64,000 nucleotides of DNA, taken from contig JADJHU010000003.1 of NCBI GenBank assembly GCA_016707425.1, forward strand, positions 62,001-126,000, in the 5' to 3' direction. Positions 9,805-18,367 of this stretch are shown piece after piece. A program made the translations under genes and the position numbers. The DNA is from Gammaproteobacteria bacterium. GTDB taxonomy: Bacteria > Pseudomonadota > Gammaproteobacteria > Steroidobacterales > Steroidobacteraceae. The notes beneath the pieces are model-generated. The model saw only the letters and a program-made list of their open reading frames with translations, made no database searches and was not told where the DNA came from. Position 1 is the first letter of the stretch. Every line of letters starts with the position of its first letter.

Positions 9805-9888
9805 GTGGCGATATCCCTCGTTTGTGTCACGCGGGCCGCGAGGCGTGCACAGGGACACCGGACGGAAGCCAGCGCATCGTACGCTGCG

Positions 9889-9985
9889 TTTCCGGCAACC
9901 CCGCTATCCGTCACCGCTTTGCGGCACGCCGGACCGGAGGCTTTGCGTCCCCGCCTCGCGGCGAGTTTGCCAGGCCGATCCCGCA
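9889..9985 (-). promoter_or_regulatory. Cyclic di-GMP-I (GEMM) riboswitch
   Basis: On the minus strand this stretch carries the conserved GEMM core in order: GGCAAAC, then a short helix CGCC/GGCG capped by a GCGA (GNRA) tetraloop, then GGGACGCAAAGCCTCCGG, then a second hairpin (CCGC/GCGG with an AAA loop), then ATAGCGGGGTTGCCGG. These are the invariant segments of the c-di-GMP-I aptamer, including the GNRA loop that docks on the second stem. It lies about 85 bases upstream of the ATG of beta-helix copy A and 80 bases after the deacetylase stop. A GAGGGA ribosome-binding site follows in the leader. Expression of copy A should therefore respond to c-di-GMP; whether ligand turns it on or off cannot be told, as no clear T-tract terminator is seen. 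Confidence 0.92.
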
Positions 9986-10065
9986 TGGGGTCGGCCGGTC
10001 GACGAGGGAAAAGTTAGTGAATCGCGCGAGCGCGCCAATGACTCAGAAAGGGAACATGTCGCCGA

Positions 10066-11100
10066 TCATCGACAGATCATGCGTGCGGCACCACTGTCCG
10101 CCGCCGCACGCACATCGAACACGCGCTCCATGCTGTCCCAGGAGAAGTCGTGCAGCAGTTGCACGAGGCGCGCCTCCATGCGCGAGAGATTGAGGTAGTG
10201 GCGGAAGCGCGAGCGCAGGCGGGCGCCCTGCATGCGCGGCTGCGCAGGGTCGATCTCCCACGGATGCAGATAGAAGATCGCAGGCTGCTGCTCGGCGTTC
10301 ACGCGACGCACCGCCCAGCGGAACGCAGCGTACGGCGCAAGGCGGAAGAACCCGCCGCCTGCAGCCGGCAGGTTCGTCGAGCCGATGCGCACCGTCGTCA
10401 TCGGCAATTCGAGAAAGCCGCCCGCGCCGATGCGGAACGCGAACCGCGGGGCGTCGAGCATGCCGTAGTTGTCGTGATGGATCGGGTTGACGCTCGAGCT
10501 GTAGAGATAGCCGCACTCCTGCAGCACATCGAAGGCCCAGAGATTACGCTCGTCAATCGAAAAGCTCGCGGCGCGGAACCCGATGACCTCGGCGCCCGAC
10601 ACGTCCTCCAGCAGCTTCTTCGTCCGCCCGACGTCCTCGCGGAATTCCGCACGGCTCTGCGCAAAGGCGAGCCTGTGCTCGTAGCCATGGCTTGCCAGTT
10701 CGTGGCCCGCCCGCACGATCGACCGGATCACTTCCGGGTAGCGCTCCGCGACCCAGCCGAGAGTGAAAAACGTCGAGCGCACGCCCGCCGCCCTGAAGAT
10801 CTCGAGCAGCCGTTCGACGTTGCGTGGAATGCGGCACTCGCGCCCCGCCCAGCTCGCCGGGTCGACGATGTCGGCAAACGCGAGCACGTGAAAATAGTCC
10901 TCGACGTCCACCGAGAGCGCGTTGCAGGGCGCGGCGGAGCGATAGCGCTCGTGCGCGGGCACGATGGCAGGACGGGAGCCGCCACTCGTGTGAGCGTCTG
11001 CGGAAGGGGCGTCGTTCGGGGACACGAGTACTCCGGGAAGCGAGGCACGGGGCGGGACCAGTATCGCACGATCATTTGCCCGCTCCCCGTCCGTGGGCAT
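10066..11100 (-). CDS. Polysaccharide deacetylase, exosortase-A-associated type
   Basis: NodB-homology (carbohydrate esterase 4) deacetylase of 344 residues with the C-terminal extension typical of exosortase-A-linked proteins. Key elements are SVDVEDYFHV with the metal-site Asp pair (about residues 63-72), STFFTLGWVAERYP, HELASHGYEHR with the two metal-site His residues, and YLHPWEIDP near the C-terminus. It would remove N- or O-acetyl groups from an extracellular polysaccharide. There is no obvious signal peptide, and the first 60 residues are low-complexity and unconserved, so the true start may lie further in than the ATG at 11100. It stands between two beta-helix genes on the same strand, 69 bases after one and 80 bases before the riboswitch of the other, suggesting joint action on the same glycan. 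Confidence 0.9.
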   Translation of the reverse strand: MPTDGERANDRAILVPPRASLPGVLVSPNDAPSADAHTSGGSRPAIVPAHERYRSAAPCNALSVDVEDYFHVLAFADIVDPASWAGRECRIPRNVERLLEIFRAAGVRSTFFTLGWVAERYPEVIRSIVRAGHELASHGYEHRLAFAQSRAEFREDVGRTKKLLEDVSGAEVIGFRAASFSIDERNLWAFDVLQECGYLYSSSVNPIHHDNYGMLDAPRFAFRIGAGGFLELPMTTVRIGSTNLPAAGGGFFRLAPYAAFRWAVRRVNAEQQPAIFYLHPWEIDPAQPRMQGARLRSRFRHYLNLSRMEARLVQLLHDFSWDSMERVFDVRAAADSGAARMICR

Positions 11101-11169
11101 GCGCCGTGATCGACTTCGCAGCCGGACTGCGCATCAGGCAATGGGGACCGTCGGGAGGCCCACTGCCGC

Positions 11170-12597
11170 TCAGGGCGCGCGGCGCAGCGCAGGCGCCGGC
11201 GCGCCGATCCAGCGATTGCCGCTGCCATACAGCGGCGTGCGCGAGCACCATGGCTCACGATGCACGAAGGTGTCGCCGGGAGGGCCCGTAAGCTCGATCA
11301 CGTTACGCGTGAGCGTTACGGAGTGTGGGCACGCGGGCCAGCGCCGCTTGCCGAGGCCGAACACCCATCCCGCCTCATGCGCGTTCGGATTGACGCGCAG
11401 GACGTTGTCGTGGAAATCCAGGCGCAGCGCCCCGCCCGAGCCGCGCAGCGCGATCACGTCGGCATAACGGTGATCGCCCGGCCGGTGTACGCGGCTGATT
11501 ACATTGCGACCGACATCCACCGAGCCTACACCCCCGTCCAGAAGAAGCGCCTGTCCGGCGACATCGTCAATCACGTTGTCGTGGATGCGCACCCCCGAAA
11601 TCTGCTCCCCACCCCAGCACGCGCCTCCGAAGCGGTCCTGGTGAAGCTGGATGAGCGCACGCGAATGCGGGATGTGCTCGATGCGGTTCCAGCCGATCTC
11701 GGTTCCGCGCTGCGGAGCGGACAGGTAGATCGCGTGCGTCGGCTCACGCGGATTTTCCGGGCTCATGTCGTGCAGATGATTGCCGAGCACTTGCGCCCCT
11801 TTGCTCGTACCCACCTCGATGAGATCACCGCCCGAGCCGGATGCCATGCCGCCGCGTCCCTCTCCGTCAATCTCAAGCGCGACGATGCGAACCCGCTCGG
11901 CGCGCCCACGTGCCTTCGCGGGCGCGCGGCAGGTCGGCGCGCTCACGGGCACCCCGACCATCACGACGTTTCCCGTACCCCCATTCGTGAGGACGACGCG
12001 GAAGCCCGCCACCGTGAAGTCGCGGAGCGACTCATAGTGACCGAACAGCCGGTAGCGACGATCGAGTATGACTTCGACGTGCTCCCCCGGATGGGCAAGC
12101 ACTGCGATCGGCCGACCGGGTTCGCCGCCCACGGCCGGGCGGATGAAGCTGCCCTGAACCCAGCCGTTTCCTGCATCTGCGGCGAGATAGCGTCCCGCGC
12201 GCACGTAGATGACGTCGCCCGGGCGTGCGCGTCCGTGCTGCACCAGCGCATTCACGGTTCGACAGGGTGCGACAGGCGCATCGGGCATGCAGTGCGCATC
12301 ACTGCCATCCAGCGCCACGTACCATCTCCGCCCCTCGTGTGTGCGGAGGCTCAGGGGCACGCCACAGGCGCGCAGCGGATCACCCTGCCATGTGAGGATC
12401 TGGCGCGCGCCATCGGCGCAGAAGGCCGTGAACGGCGCTCCCCGGGGCGCCGACGCGAGGTCGGTGTAGAGCACACCGGCGGCAGACGCCCATGGCATGC
12501 GCAGCGCGACGCCGGAGACCAGGAGGAGCAGCAGGCTGCATGCGCGCCCCCTTCCTCGCGCTCCGAGCCGAACCCTCCCACGCCGCTCGCTACGCAT
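11170..12597 (-). CDS. Secreted parallel beta-helix protein, divergent third paralogue
   Basis: Predicted exported protein of 475 residues. The ATG at 12597 gives an Arg-rich n-region followed by SLLLLLVSGVAL and a likely cleavage after WASA. It lacks the Ig-like modules of copies A and B. The rest aligns along its length with their C-terminal domain: VLYTDLASAPRGAPF, WYVALDGSDAHC, CRTVNALV, GDVIYVRAGRY, GGDLIEVGTSKGAQVLGN, HAIYLSAPQRGTEIGWNRI, and HSRALIQLHQDRFGGACWG. The paired cysteines in the N-terminal part are shared with the paralogues. The frame is intact and amino-acid divergence is substantial, so this is an older duplicate. It is probably periplasmic or extracellular and may bind or cut polysaccharide; there is no direct evidence of the reaction. 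Confidence 0.87.
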   Translation of the reverse strand: MRSERRGRVRLGARGRGRACSLLLLLVSGVALRMPWASAAGVLYTDLASAPRGAPFTAFCADGARQILTWQGDPLRACGVPLSLRTHEGRRWYVALDGSDAHCMPDAPVAPCRTVNALVQHGRARPGDVIYVRAGRYLAADAGNGWVQGSFIRPAVGGEPGRPIAVLAHPGEHVEVILDRRYRLFGHYESLRDFTVAGFRVVLTNGGTGNVVMVGVPVSAPTCRAPAKARGRAERVRIVALEIDGEGRGGMASGSGGDLIEVGTSKGAQVLGNHLHDMSPENPREPTHAIYLSAPQRGTEIGWNRIEHIPHSRALIQLHQDRFGGACWGGEQISGVRIHDNVIDDVAGQALLLDGGVGSVDVGRNVISRVHRPGDHRYADVIALRGSGGALRLDFHDNVLRVNPNAHEAGWVFGLGKRRWPACPHSVTLTRNVIELTGPPGDTFVHREPWCSRTPLYGSGNRWIGAPAPALRRAP

Positions 12598-12638
12598 CAG
12601 TGCGCACCATGCGCCCGAATGCCGCGCTTCGCAATCGA

Positions 12639-12672
12639 CCGGGGGCGGAGCCGTTTCCAGCCCCGCCCCCGG
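12639..12672. other. Strong GC-rich hairpin between two beta-helix genes
   Basis: The arms CCGGGGGCGGAGC (12639-12651) and GCCCCGCCCCCGG (12660-12672) pair over 13 positions with one G-T type mismatch, around an 8-base loop. It lies 35 bases after the stop of copy B and 42 bases before the ATG of the third paralogue. Neither strand has a following T-run, so it may be a weak or Rho-assisted attenuator rather than a classical terminator. Confidence 0.6.
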
Positions 12673-12706
12673 CGGACGTCTCAGCACCTACTCCGCGAGG
12701 TATCCG

Positions 12707-14778
12707 TCAGGGTCCCGGCGTGACGGCGGGCGCGGTGCCGCCGGTCCAGGTGTTACCCGAGCCGCTGATGGCCGGTGAGCTCGCACACCAGCTCTCGCGG
12801 TACACGAACACATCGGAGGACTCGCCCGTGAGCGTGATCCGGTTGTTCGTGAAGGTCAGCGACATCGGACAGGCCACCATCGCCGGGTTCCCCACGTCGA
12901 AGATATAGCCCGCATCCGTGTAGTTCGGGTTCGCCGTGATCACGTTGTCGTGGAAGTTCAGCCGCAGGCGGTTCCCGGAGCCGCGCAGCGCCACCACATC
13001 CTCGTAACGATGGTCATTGGCCAGATGAATGCGCGTGAAGGTGTTGTTCCACGCCTCGACCGCCCCCACCCCGCCGTCCATCAGAAACGCCTGCCCCGCC
13101 ACGTTGTCCACGAGGTTGTCGTGCACCTTGATGTCACTGATCGAGTCCTTGCCCCAGCACGCACCGCCGAAGGAGTCCTCGTGAAGCTGAATCAGCGCGC
13201 GCGAGTGCGGAATGTTCTGGATGCGATTCCAGCCCACCTCCGTGTTCTGCTGGGGCGCCGACAGATAGATGGCATGGGTCGGCTCGCTCGGATTCGCAGG
13301 ACTCGTGTTGTGGATGTAGTTGCCGAGGACCTGGACGTCACGCGAGGTTCCAATCTCGATGATGTCGCCGCCTGAGCCACCCGCCATGCCACCGGTGTCA
13401 CGCCCGTCGATGTCGAGCGCAACAATGCGAACACGCTGCGCATAACCCTGCACGCTCGCCGGGTTGTTGCACGCGGCCACCGAGACCGGCGGCCCGACCA
13501 TCGCCACCCCGGAAGCCTGCGTGTGCGCCAGCACGATCCGGAATCCCGCAAGCGTCCAGTCCGACACGCTCTCGTAATTGCCGAACAGCTTCGACGGCCG
13601 GTCAAGCAGAAGCTCCGCAACCTCACCCGGATACGCAAGCACGGCGATCGGCTGCGCCTGCGTGCCCGAACGGTCCGGCCGCACGAAATTGTCGTTGAAC
13701 CATCCGTTCGCCGCATCACTCGCGCGGTACTGCCCCGCACGCACGTAGATCACGTCCCCCGCCGCGCAAGACCCCGGGCCAGCGCATTCACCGTACGGCA
13801 CGGCCGTGCCATGTCGTTCGCCACGCAGGAACCGTCGTTCCCCGTCGTCGCCACATACCAGATGTTCCCCGTGTGCGTCCCGATGCTCACGCTCTTGCCA
13901 CAGGCCGATACCGGCGTGCCGTTCCAGCTCTGAACCGTCTTCGTGCCATCCGCACAGTAGATCGTAAACCGCGCCCCCAGCGGCGCACTCGAAAGATCCG
14001 TGTAGTACCCCGCCATCGTGCTCGCCACCGGCGGCGACGCAGGCGGGGCAGGAGCAGGCGCAGGCGCCGAGACCGTCAGGCTGAACGCGGCCAGCGAAGC
14101 ACTCGCCCTGCCGTCACTCACCGAGATCACGATCCCGCTCGTCGTGCCCACATCGCCCGAGGCGGGCGTGCCGCTCAGCACGCCCGTCGAGGTCGAAAAC
14201 GCCGCCCACGTGGGCCTGTTCGTGATCGAGAACGTCAGCGCGTCGCCATTCGCATCCGACGCCGTGGGTGCAAAACGATACGCCGTCCCGACGGTGGCCG
14301 CCCTGGATGGCGATCCGCCAATGGTCGGGGCGGTGTTGGTCGGTGCCGGCGCAGGCGCGGGTGCCGACGCGGCCGCCGAGACCGTCAGGCTGAACGCCGC
14401 CAGCGAAGCACTCGCCCTGCCGTCGCTCACCGAGATCACGATCCCGCTCGTCGTGCCCACATCACCCGAGGCGGGCGTGCCGCTCAGCACGCCCGTCGAG
14501 GTCGAGAATGCAGCCCACGCAGGCCTGTTCGTGATCGAGAAGCTGAGCGCATCGCCCTCCGCATCCGACGCCGCGGGTCCAAAGCGGTACGCCGTCCCGA
14601 CAGTCGTCGTTGTCGCTGGCGAGCCGCTGATGGTGGGGGCGGTGTTAGTCGACGTGGGGGCCGCCGCGTTCGCCGACTGCGCCAGCGGCGTGGAACCGGA
14701 GTCCCCACCACCGCACGCACTCAGTGCCGCGGCAATCAGCGTGGTGGAAGCAACGAGGCGAAGGCCATTGATCGTCAT
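12707..14778 (-). CDS. Ig-like/parallel beta-helix lipoprotein, copy B (frameshifted near 13761)
   Basis: Predicted lipoprotein. The ATG at 14778 leads to a lipobox ALSAC followed by GGGDSG, unlike copy A, whose leader has no cysteine. Two Ig/cadherin-like modules follow (GTAYRFGPAASDAEGDALSF and GTAYRFAPTASDANGDALTF patterns), then a short Ala-Pro linker and the beta-helix domain that is almost identical to copy A. In frame the protein stops soon after CRTVNALARGLARRG. The continuation GDVIYVRAGQY to the stop at 12707 is one frame away. Copy A has one more base and several substitutions at the equivalent place (about 8820-8841), so a one-base loss near 13761 explains the break. No riboswitch is visible upstream, so regulation differs from copy A. 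Confidence 0.8.
12724..14154. repeat. Direct repeat, copy B, of beta-helix coding sequence
   Basis: Partner of 7789-9273, in the same orientation. Homology spans the beta-helix domain, linker and part of the second Ig-like module. Beyond 14154 the two genes diverge in their Ig-like modules and leaders. Recombination between the copies would delete the deacetylase, the third beta-helix gene and the riboswitch. Confidence 0.9.
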
Positions 14779-14880
14779 ATGCACTCTCCCGCACTCCCCG
14801 GGCGGCCTTGCAGGCCACGCGCACCATGCGCGGCGACACCCCGGGAACAGCAAGCGTGCGAGAGCTTACCGGCCCGCTCT

Positions 14881-14901
14881 GCTGAGGCAAGATGCCTCAG
14901 C
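14881..14901. other. Perfect 9-bp hairpin upstream of copy B
   Basis: GCTGAGGCA and TGCCTCAGC form a perfect inverted repeat around a 3-base loop. It is 103 bases upstream of the copy B start in the 243-base gap between manB and copy B. Nothing else in that gap is recognisable, and there is no T-run. It could be an operator or an RNA element; its function is unknown. Confidence 0.5.
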
Positions 14902-15021
14902 GTCTGCTCGTTGCGACAAATGCGTGATTTCTCACGGAGTGTGAGAGGGACAGCAGATCGACGTGTATGGATTCTCCAAATAGCGACACCGCGGCACGCA
15001 CGAGGCGCCTCGCGTCACTGA

Positions 15022-16398
15022 TCAGCCGCTCGTTTCGATCCGGGCGAGCACCTCAGCCACCTTCTCCCTCATCAGCCCCTCATCCCCCCGCGACTCGACG
15101 TTCAGGCGCACCAGCGGCTCGGTGTTCGAGCCGCGCAGGTTGAAGCGCCAGGTGTCGAACTCCATCGACAGCCCGTCGGTGAAGTCCACGAGCTTCGCGC
15201 TTTTCTCATAGTGCCGTTGCGCCTTCGCGAGCACGCTCTTGGCGTCCGTCGAGAGGTAGCGGTTGATCTCGCCGCTGCAGGGGAAGAGCTTCATGCGCTC
15301 GCCGACGAGCTGCGACAGCGTCTTGCCGGACTCCGAGACGACCTGCAGCACCACGAGCCAGGGAATCATGCCGCTGTCGCAGTAGGCGAAGTCGCGGAAG
15401 TAATGGTGGGCGCTCATCTCGCCGCCGTAGACACCGTCGACCTCGCGCATCTTCTGCTTGATGAAGGCGTGGCCGGACTTGCAGAGCACCGGTTCGCCGC
15501 CGAGCTTCGTGACGATGTCGATGGTGTTCCAGGTGAGGCGTGGATCGTGCACGATGCGTGCGCCGGGGAAGCGTCTCAGGAATACCTCGGCCAGCAGGCC
15601 GACGAGGTAGTAGCCCTCGACGAAATCGCCCCGCTCGTCGAAGAAGAAGCAGCGATCGTAGTCGCCGTCCCAGGCGAGCCCGAGGTCCGCGCCCGTGCGG
15701 CGGATGGCCTCGATGGTCACCGCACGGTTCTCTTCCAGCATCGGGTTCGGCACGCCGTTCGGGAAGCTACCGTCGGGCTGGTGGTGCAGCTTCACGAACT
15801 CGAAGGGCAGGTGCGGCTCGAGCCGGTCGATCACGAGCCCCGCCCCGCCGTTGCCGGCGTTCACCACGACCTTCAGTTTCCTGAGCTTCGCGCGATCGAC
15901 GTAGCTCAGGAGGTGCTGGTCGTACTTCGCGCGCGTGTCGAGCGTGCGGCGCGCGCCCGGCTTCGTGTAGCCCGGCGCAAGGGCGCCGCGCACGTGCAGC
16001 CGCCCGTGCTCGATGAGCGCACGCATGTCCTTCAGGCCCGTATCGGCGCTGATCGGCCGCGAGCCCTCGCGCACGAACTTGAGCCCGTTGTAGTCGGGCG
16101 GGTTGTGGCTCGCCGTCACCATGATGCCGCCGTCGAGCCTCTCGAAGGCGGTGGCGAAATACACGCCCTCGGTGCCGCAGAGCCCGATGTCGAGGACATC
16201 CACCCCGCTCTCCATGAGCCCACGGGTGAGGACCTCGGCGAACTGCGCGCTGGAGAGGCGGATGTCGCGCCCGACCGCCACCTGCTTCGGCCGCACGAAG
16301 GCCGCGTAGGCCTGGGCGATGCGGTAGACGAGCTCTTCGTTCATCTCGTCCGGGATGCGCCCGCGGACGTCGTAGGCCTTGAAGCTGTCGAGATTCAT
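15022..16398 (-). CDS. manB: Phosphomannomutase/phosphoglucomutase
   Basis: Alpha-D-phosphohexomutase, 458 residues, full length for the family. It would interconvert mannose-6-phosphate and mannose-1-phosphate (or the glucose equivalents) to feed GDP-mannose synthesis, in partnership with manC at 18.3-19.8 kb. The active-site phosphoserine lies in TASHNPPDYNG, the metal-binding loop is DGDYDRC, the sugar-binding loop is GGEMSAHHYF, and the phosphate-binding loop near the C-terminus is RGSNTEP. The ATG at 16398 gives MNLDSFKAYDVRG, the usual N-terminus. It starts 57 bases after the stop of a vapBC module on the same strand, so it may be read from that promoter as well as its own. Confidence 0.94.
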   Translation of the reverse strand: MNLDSFKAYDVRGRIPDEMNEELVYRIAQAYAAFVRPKQVAVGRDIRLSSAQFAEVLTRGLMESGVDVLDIGLCGTEGVYFATAFERLDGGIMVTASHNPPDYNGLKFVREGSRPISADTGLKDMRALIEHGRLHVRGALAPGYTKPGARRTLDTRAKYDQHLLSYVDRAKLRKLKVVVNAGNGGAGLVIDRLEPHLPFEFVKLHHQPDGSFPNGVPNPMLEENRAVTIEAIRRTGADLGLAWDGDYDRCFFFDERGDFVEGYYLVGLLAEVFLRRFPGARIVHDPRLTWNTIDIVTKLGGEPVLCKSGHAFIKQKMREVDGVYGGEMSAHHYFRDFAYCDSGMIPWLVVLQVVSESGKTLSQLVGERMKLFPCSGEINRYLSTDAKSVLAKAQRHYEKSAKLVDFTDGLSMEFDTWRFNLRGSNTEPLVRLNVESRGDEGLMREKVAEVLARIETSG

Positions 16399-16455
16399 GG
16401 TGTCCGTCGCCTCATTTGTCGCGCCCGCGGGGGATGGAGCATTGTAGCGCGCCGG

Positions 16456-16863
16456 TCACGCACTCTCTGGCAGGCAGGTGAAGCCTTCATGGGCGAAGCC
16501 CTCATCGAGCGCGACGGCCGTCTCGAGGCGCAGCCGCCGCATCAGCGCAAACGAGCTGCAGTCCGTAAAGCTGCAAAGTTTCTCCGCTGGTCGGCAGAAA
16601 AGCCGCCACGCCTCCGCTTCGTCATCCGGCTCGAGGCACACGAGGTCCACCTGCCGGCTGCCGCGTAGCGTCTCGCCCACTGCGCGCGCGGTTTCATGCC
16701 CCAGGCGATGCAGACAAAGCGTCACGGTCTCGCCGAAGACCGCATTCGAGGTGACGAGACGGCCCCTGAACGATGAGAGCACCGAAGCGACGGCCTGATG
16801 CTCCCGGTCCGCGCGGTTCACGAAAGCGAACCAGGCGCTCGTATCGACGAATACGCGCTGCAT
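16456..16863 (-). CDS. vapC: VapC-type PIN-domain toxin (module 2)
   Basis: Type II toxin of 135 residues with the PIN ribonuclease fold. The N-terminal FVDTSAWFAFVN supplies the first acidic residue, a conserved ETVTLCLH-type segment the second, and FTDCSSFALM the C-terminal acidic residue. The family cleaves tRNA or rRNA. The ATG at 16863 shares one base with the antitoxin stop, so the pair is translationally coupled. The gene is followed by manB. Confidence 0.9.
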   Translation of the reverse strand: MQRVFVDTSAWFAFVNRADREHQAVASVLSSFRGRLVTSNAVFGETVTLCLHRLGHETARAVGETLRGSRQVDLVCLEPDDEAEAWRLFCRPAEKLCSFTDCSSFALMRRLRLETAVALDEGFAHEGFTCLPESA

Positions 16864-17099
16864 CAGCGTCGCTCGCGGCCGTGAGGATAGAGCCACTCGT
16901 CGTGAGAGCGGCCCCTGGCCTGCCGATCCTCGGCCACGCCGCGGATGCGGTCGAGCTCATCGTGCCGGGTACCCGGCCCATCCAGGAGCGTGTTCAGCAT
17001 CCCGCGCAGCACCTCGGACATGCTCCGCCCCTCGCGTTGCGCGCGCGCCTTCAGGGCCTGGTACTGCCAGTCGTCGAGCAGCAGCTGGGTGCGATGCAT
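16863..17099 (-). CDS. vapB: Ribbon-helix-helix antitoxin of vapBC module 2
   Basis: A 78-residue protein whose N-terminus (HRTQLLLDDWQYQALKARA) followed by GRSMSEVLRGML has the beta-strand/two-helix pattern of Arc/CopG DNA-binding antitoxins. The C-terminal half is charged and would wrap the PIN toxin. The ATG is at 17099; a palindrome consistent with autoregulation lies 12-24 bases upstream. Confidence 0.88.
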   Translation of the reverse strand: MHRTQLLLDDWQYQALKARAQREGRSMSEVLRGMLNTLLDGPGTRHDELDRIRGVAEDRQARGRSHDEWLYPHGRERR

Positions 17100-17101
17100 G
17101 T

Positions 17102-17125
17102 ATTACATCATACACAATGTGTAAT
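17102..17125. promoter_or_regulatory. Palindromic operator of vapBC module 2
   Basis: A perfect TACACA-A-TGTGTA palindrome at 17111-17123 nests inside a wider ATTACA (17102-17107) / TGTAAT (17120-17125) inverted repeat. It sits directly upstream of the antitoxin start in an AT-rich patch, as expected for ribbon-helix-helix autorepression. The TACACA/TGTGTA element recurs at the other vapBC module. Confidence 0.7.
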
Positions 17126-17199
17126 CAGAACTCTCTTGGAATTCCGCGCCACAAGCCGCAACATTCAGCTCGCTTCATCGCTCAGGCAGAGATCCCGCA

Positions 17200-17577
17200 G
17201 TGCACCGAACCCTGCTCCAGGCCAAGCTCCATCGCGTCCGCGTGACCGAGGCGGACCTTCACTACGAAGGCTCCTGCGGCATCGATCAGGACCTGCTCGA
17301 TCGCTCCGGGATCCGCGAGTTCCAGTACATCGAGATCTACAACATCAACAACGGCGAGCGTTTCACCACCTACGCCATCAGCGCCCCGCGGGGCAGCGGC
17401 GCGATCTCGCTGAATGGCGCAGCCGCCCGCCGGGCCATGGTGGGGGATCTCCTGATCATCGCCGCCTATTCGAGCTATGACGAAGCCGAGCTCGCCGCCT
17501 ACCGGCCCGTGATCGTGCTGGTCGACGAGCACAACCGCGCCCGACCCTCGCCGGGAACCGCGACCCGGGCCGCATAG
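17200..17577 (+). CDS. panD: Aspartate 1-decarboxylase (pyruvoyl enzyme)
   Basis: Makes beta-alanine from L-aspartate for pantothenate and CoA synthesis in the cytoplasm. At 125 residues it is full length. The self-cleavage site is in YEGSCGID (cleavage Gly24-Ser25 to form the pyruvoyl group). The substrate-binding Lys and Arg early in LLQAKLHRVRVTEADLHYEG, the NNGERF element and NGAAARRAMVGD are all present. Translation begins at a GTG (17200) that matches the family N-terminus (HRTLLQAKLHRV). It lies 64 bases before a phosphopantetheinyl transferase on the same strand, so two CoA-related functions are paired. Both are flanked by genes on the opposite strand. Confidence 0.95.
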   Translation: MHRTLLQAKLHRVRVTEADLHYEGSCGIDQDLLDRSGIREFQYIEIYNINNGERFTTYAISAPRGSGAISLNGAAARRAMVGDLLIIAAYSSYDEAELAAYRPVIVLVDEHNRARPSPGTATRAA

Positions 17578-17641
17578 CGTCGCCACGCTGACACCGCTGC
17601 TCGATTCGGAGACGGTCCGCGGGCTGCCAGAGGCATTGGCG

Positions 17642-18367
17642 GTGCCGGACGCGGCGGTCCACGTCTGGCAGCTGTCGCTCGCAGGCTCCCCGGCCGCCAT
17701 CGAGGCGGCCGCAACCGTGCTGTCCCGAGAAGAGCGGGAGCAGGCGGCACGCTTCGTCTTCGAGCGCGACCGCACGGCCTATGTGCTCGCCCACGGGCTC
17801 CTGAGGGAAGTGCTCAGCCGCTACGCCGGCCGTGCGGCGGGAGAGCTCGAGTTCCACCGCAGCCCGGCCGGCAAGCCCGCCCTCGTGAGCGCGAGTGCGG
17901 ACGACCGGTCACCCGGCCTCTCCTTCAATCTCTCGCATTCGGGCGGCCGGGCGCTCCTCGCCGTGAGCGACGGGCGCGAGATCGGGGTCGATATCGAGAA
18001 GGTCCGACACGATCTCCCGGCCCTGGAAATCGCGGTGCGCTATTTCTTCCGCTCGGAATATGCTGCGATCGCCGAAGCGCCGCCCCACGGGCGGCATGAG
18101 GTCTTCTTCCGCTACTGGACGGCCAAGGAGGCGGTACTGAAGGGTCCGGGGCTCGGGCTCGGCTTCCCGCTGGAAGACTTCGAAATCCGCTTCGAGACGG
18201 GGCTCGTGTGCGCGACGGTCGCCTCGATGAACGAATCGAGGCTCGCCGGCGACTGGTTCGTGCGCGCGATCCCGCAGGAACCCGGCTGGGCGGCCGCCAT
18301 CGCCGCGCGCGGGTCCGCGTGGACCCTGGAGACTCCACCCTACCCGCCGCCGCCTTCCCGCCCGTAG
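17642..18367 (+). CDS. 4'-phosphopantetheinyl transferase, Sfp type
   Basis: Transfers the phosphopantetheine arm of CoA to a serine of carrier proteins. The family signatures are [24 protein letters not shown] and the [19 protein letters not shown] motif (WxxKEA). No ATG is available. The GTG at 17642 has AGAGG eight bases upstream and gives 241 residues, a usual length; a TTG at 17636 is an alternative. It could activate a carrier protein that works with the acyl ligase at the left edge, but that is inference. Its last 28 bases overlap the end of manC on the other strand. Confidence 0.9.
   Translation: MPDAAVHVWQLSLAGSPAAIEAAATVLSREEREQAARFVFERDRTAYVLAHGLLREVLSRYAGRAAGELEFHRSPAGKPALVSASADDRSPGLSFNLSHSGGRALLAVSDGREIGVDIEKVRHDLPALEIAVRYFFRSEYAAIAEAPPHGRHEVFFRYWTAKEAVLKGPGLGLGFPLEDFEIRFETGLVCATVASMNESRLAGDWFVRAIPQEPGWAAAIAARGSAWTLETPPYPPPPSRP

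Noticed and set aside
12639..12672. Hairpin as a classical intrinsic terminator
   Set aside because: Strong stem but no T-run on either strand.
14779..15021. A second GEMM riboswitch or sigma-54 promoter before copy B
   Set aside because: The conserved GACGCAAAGCC and AGCGGGGTT segments are absent, and no GG-N10-GC spacing is found.
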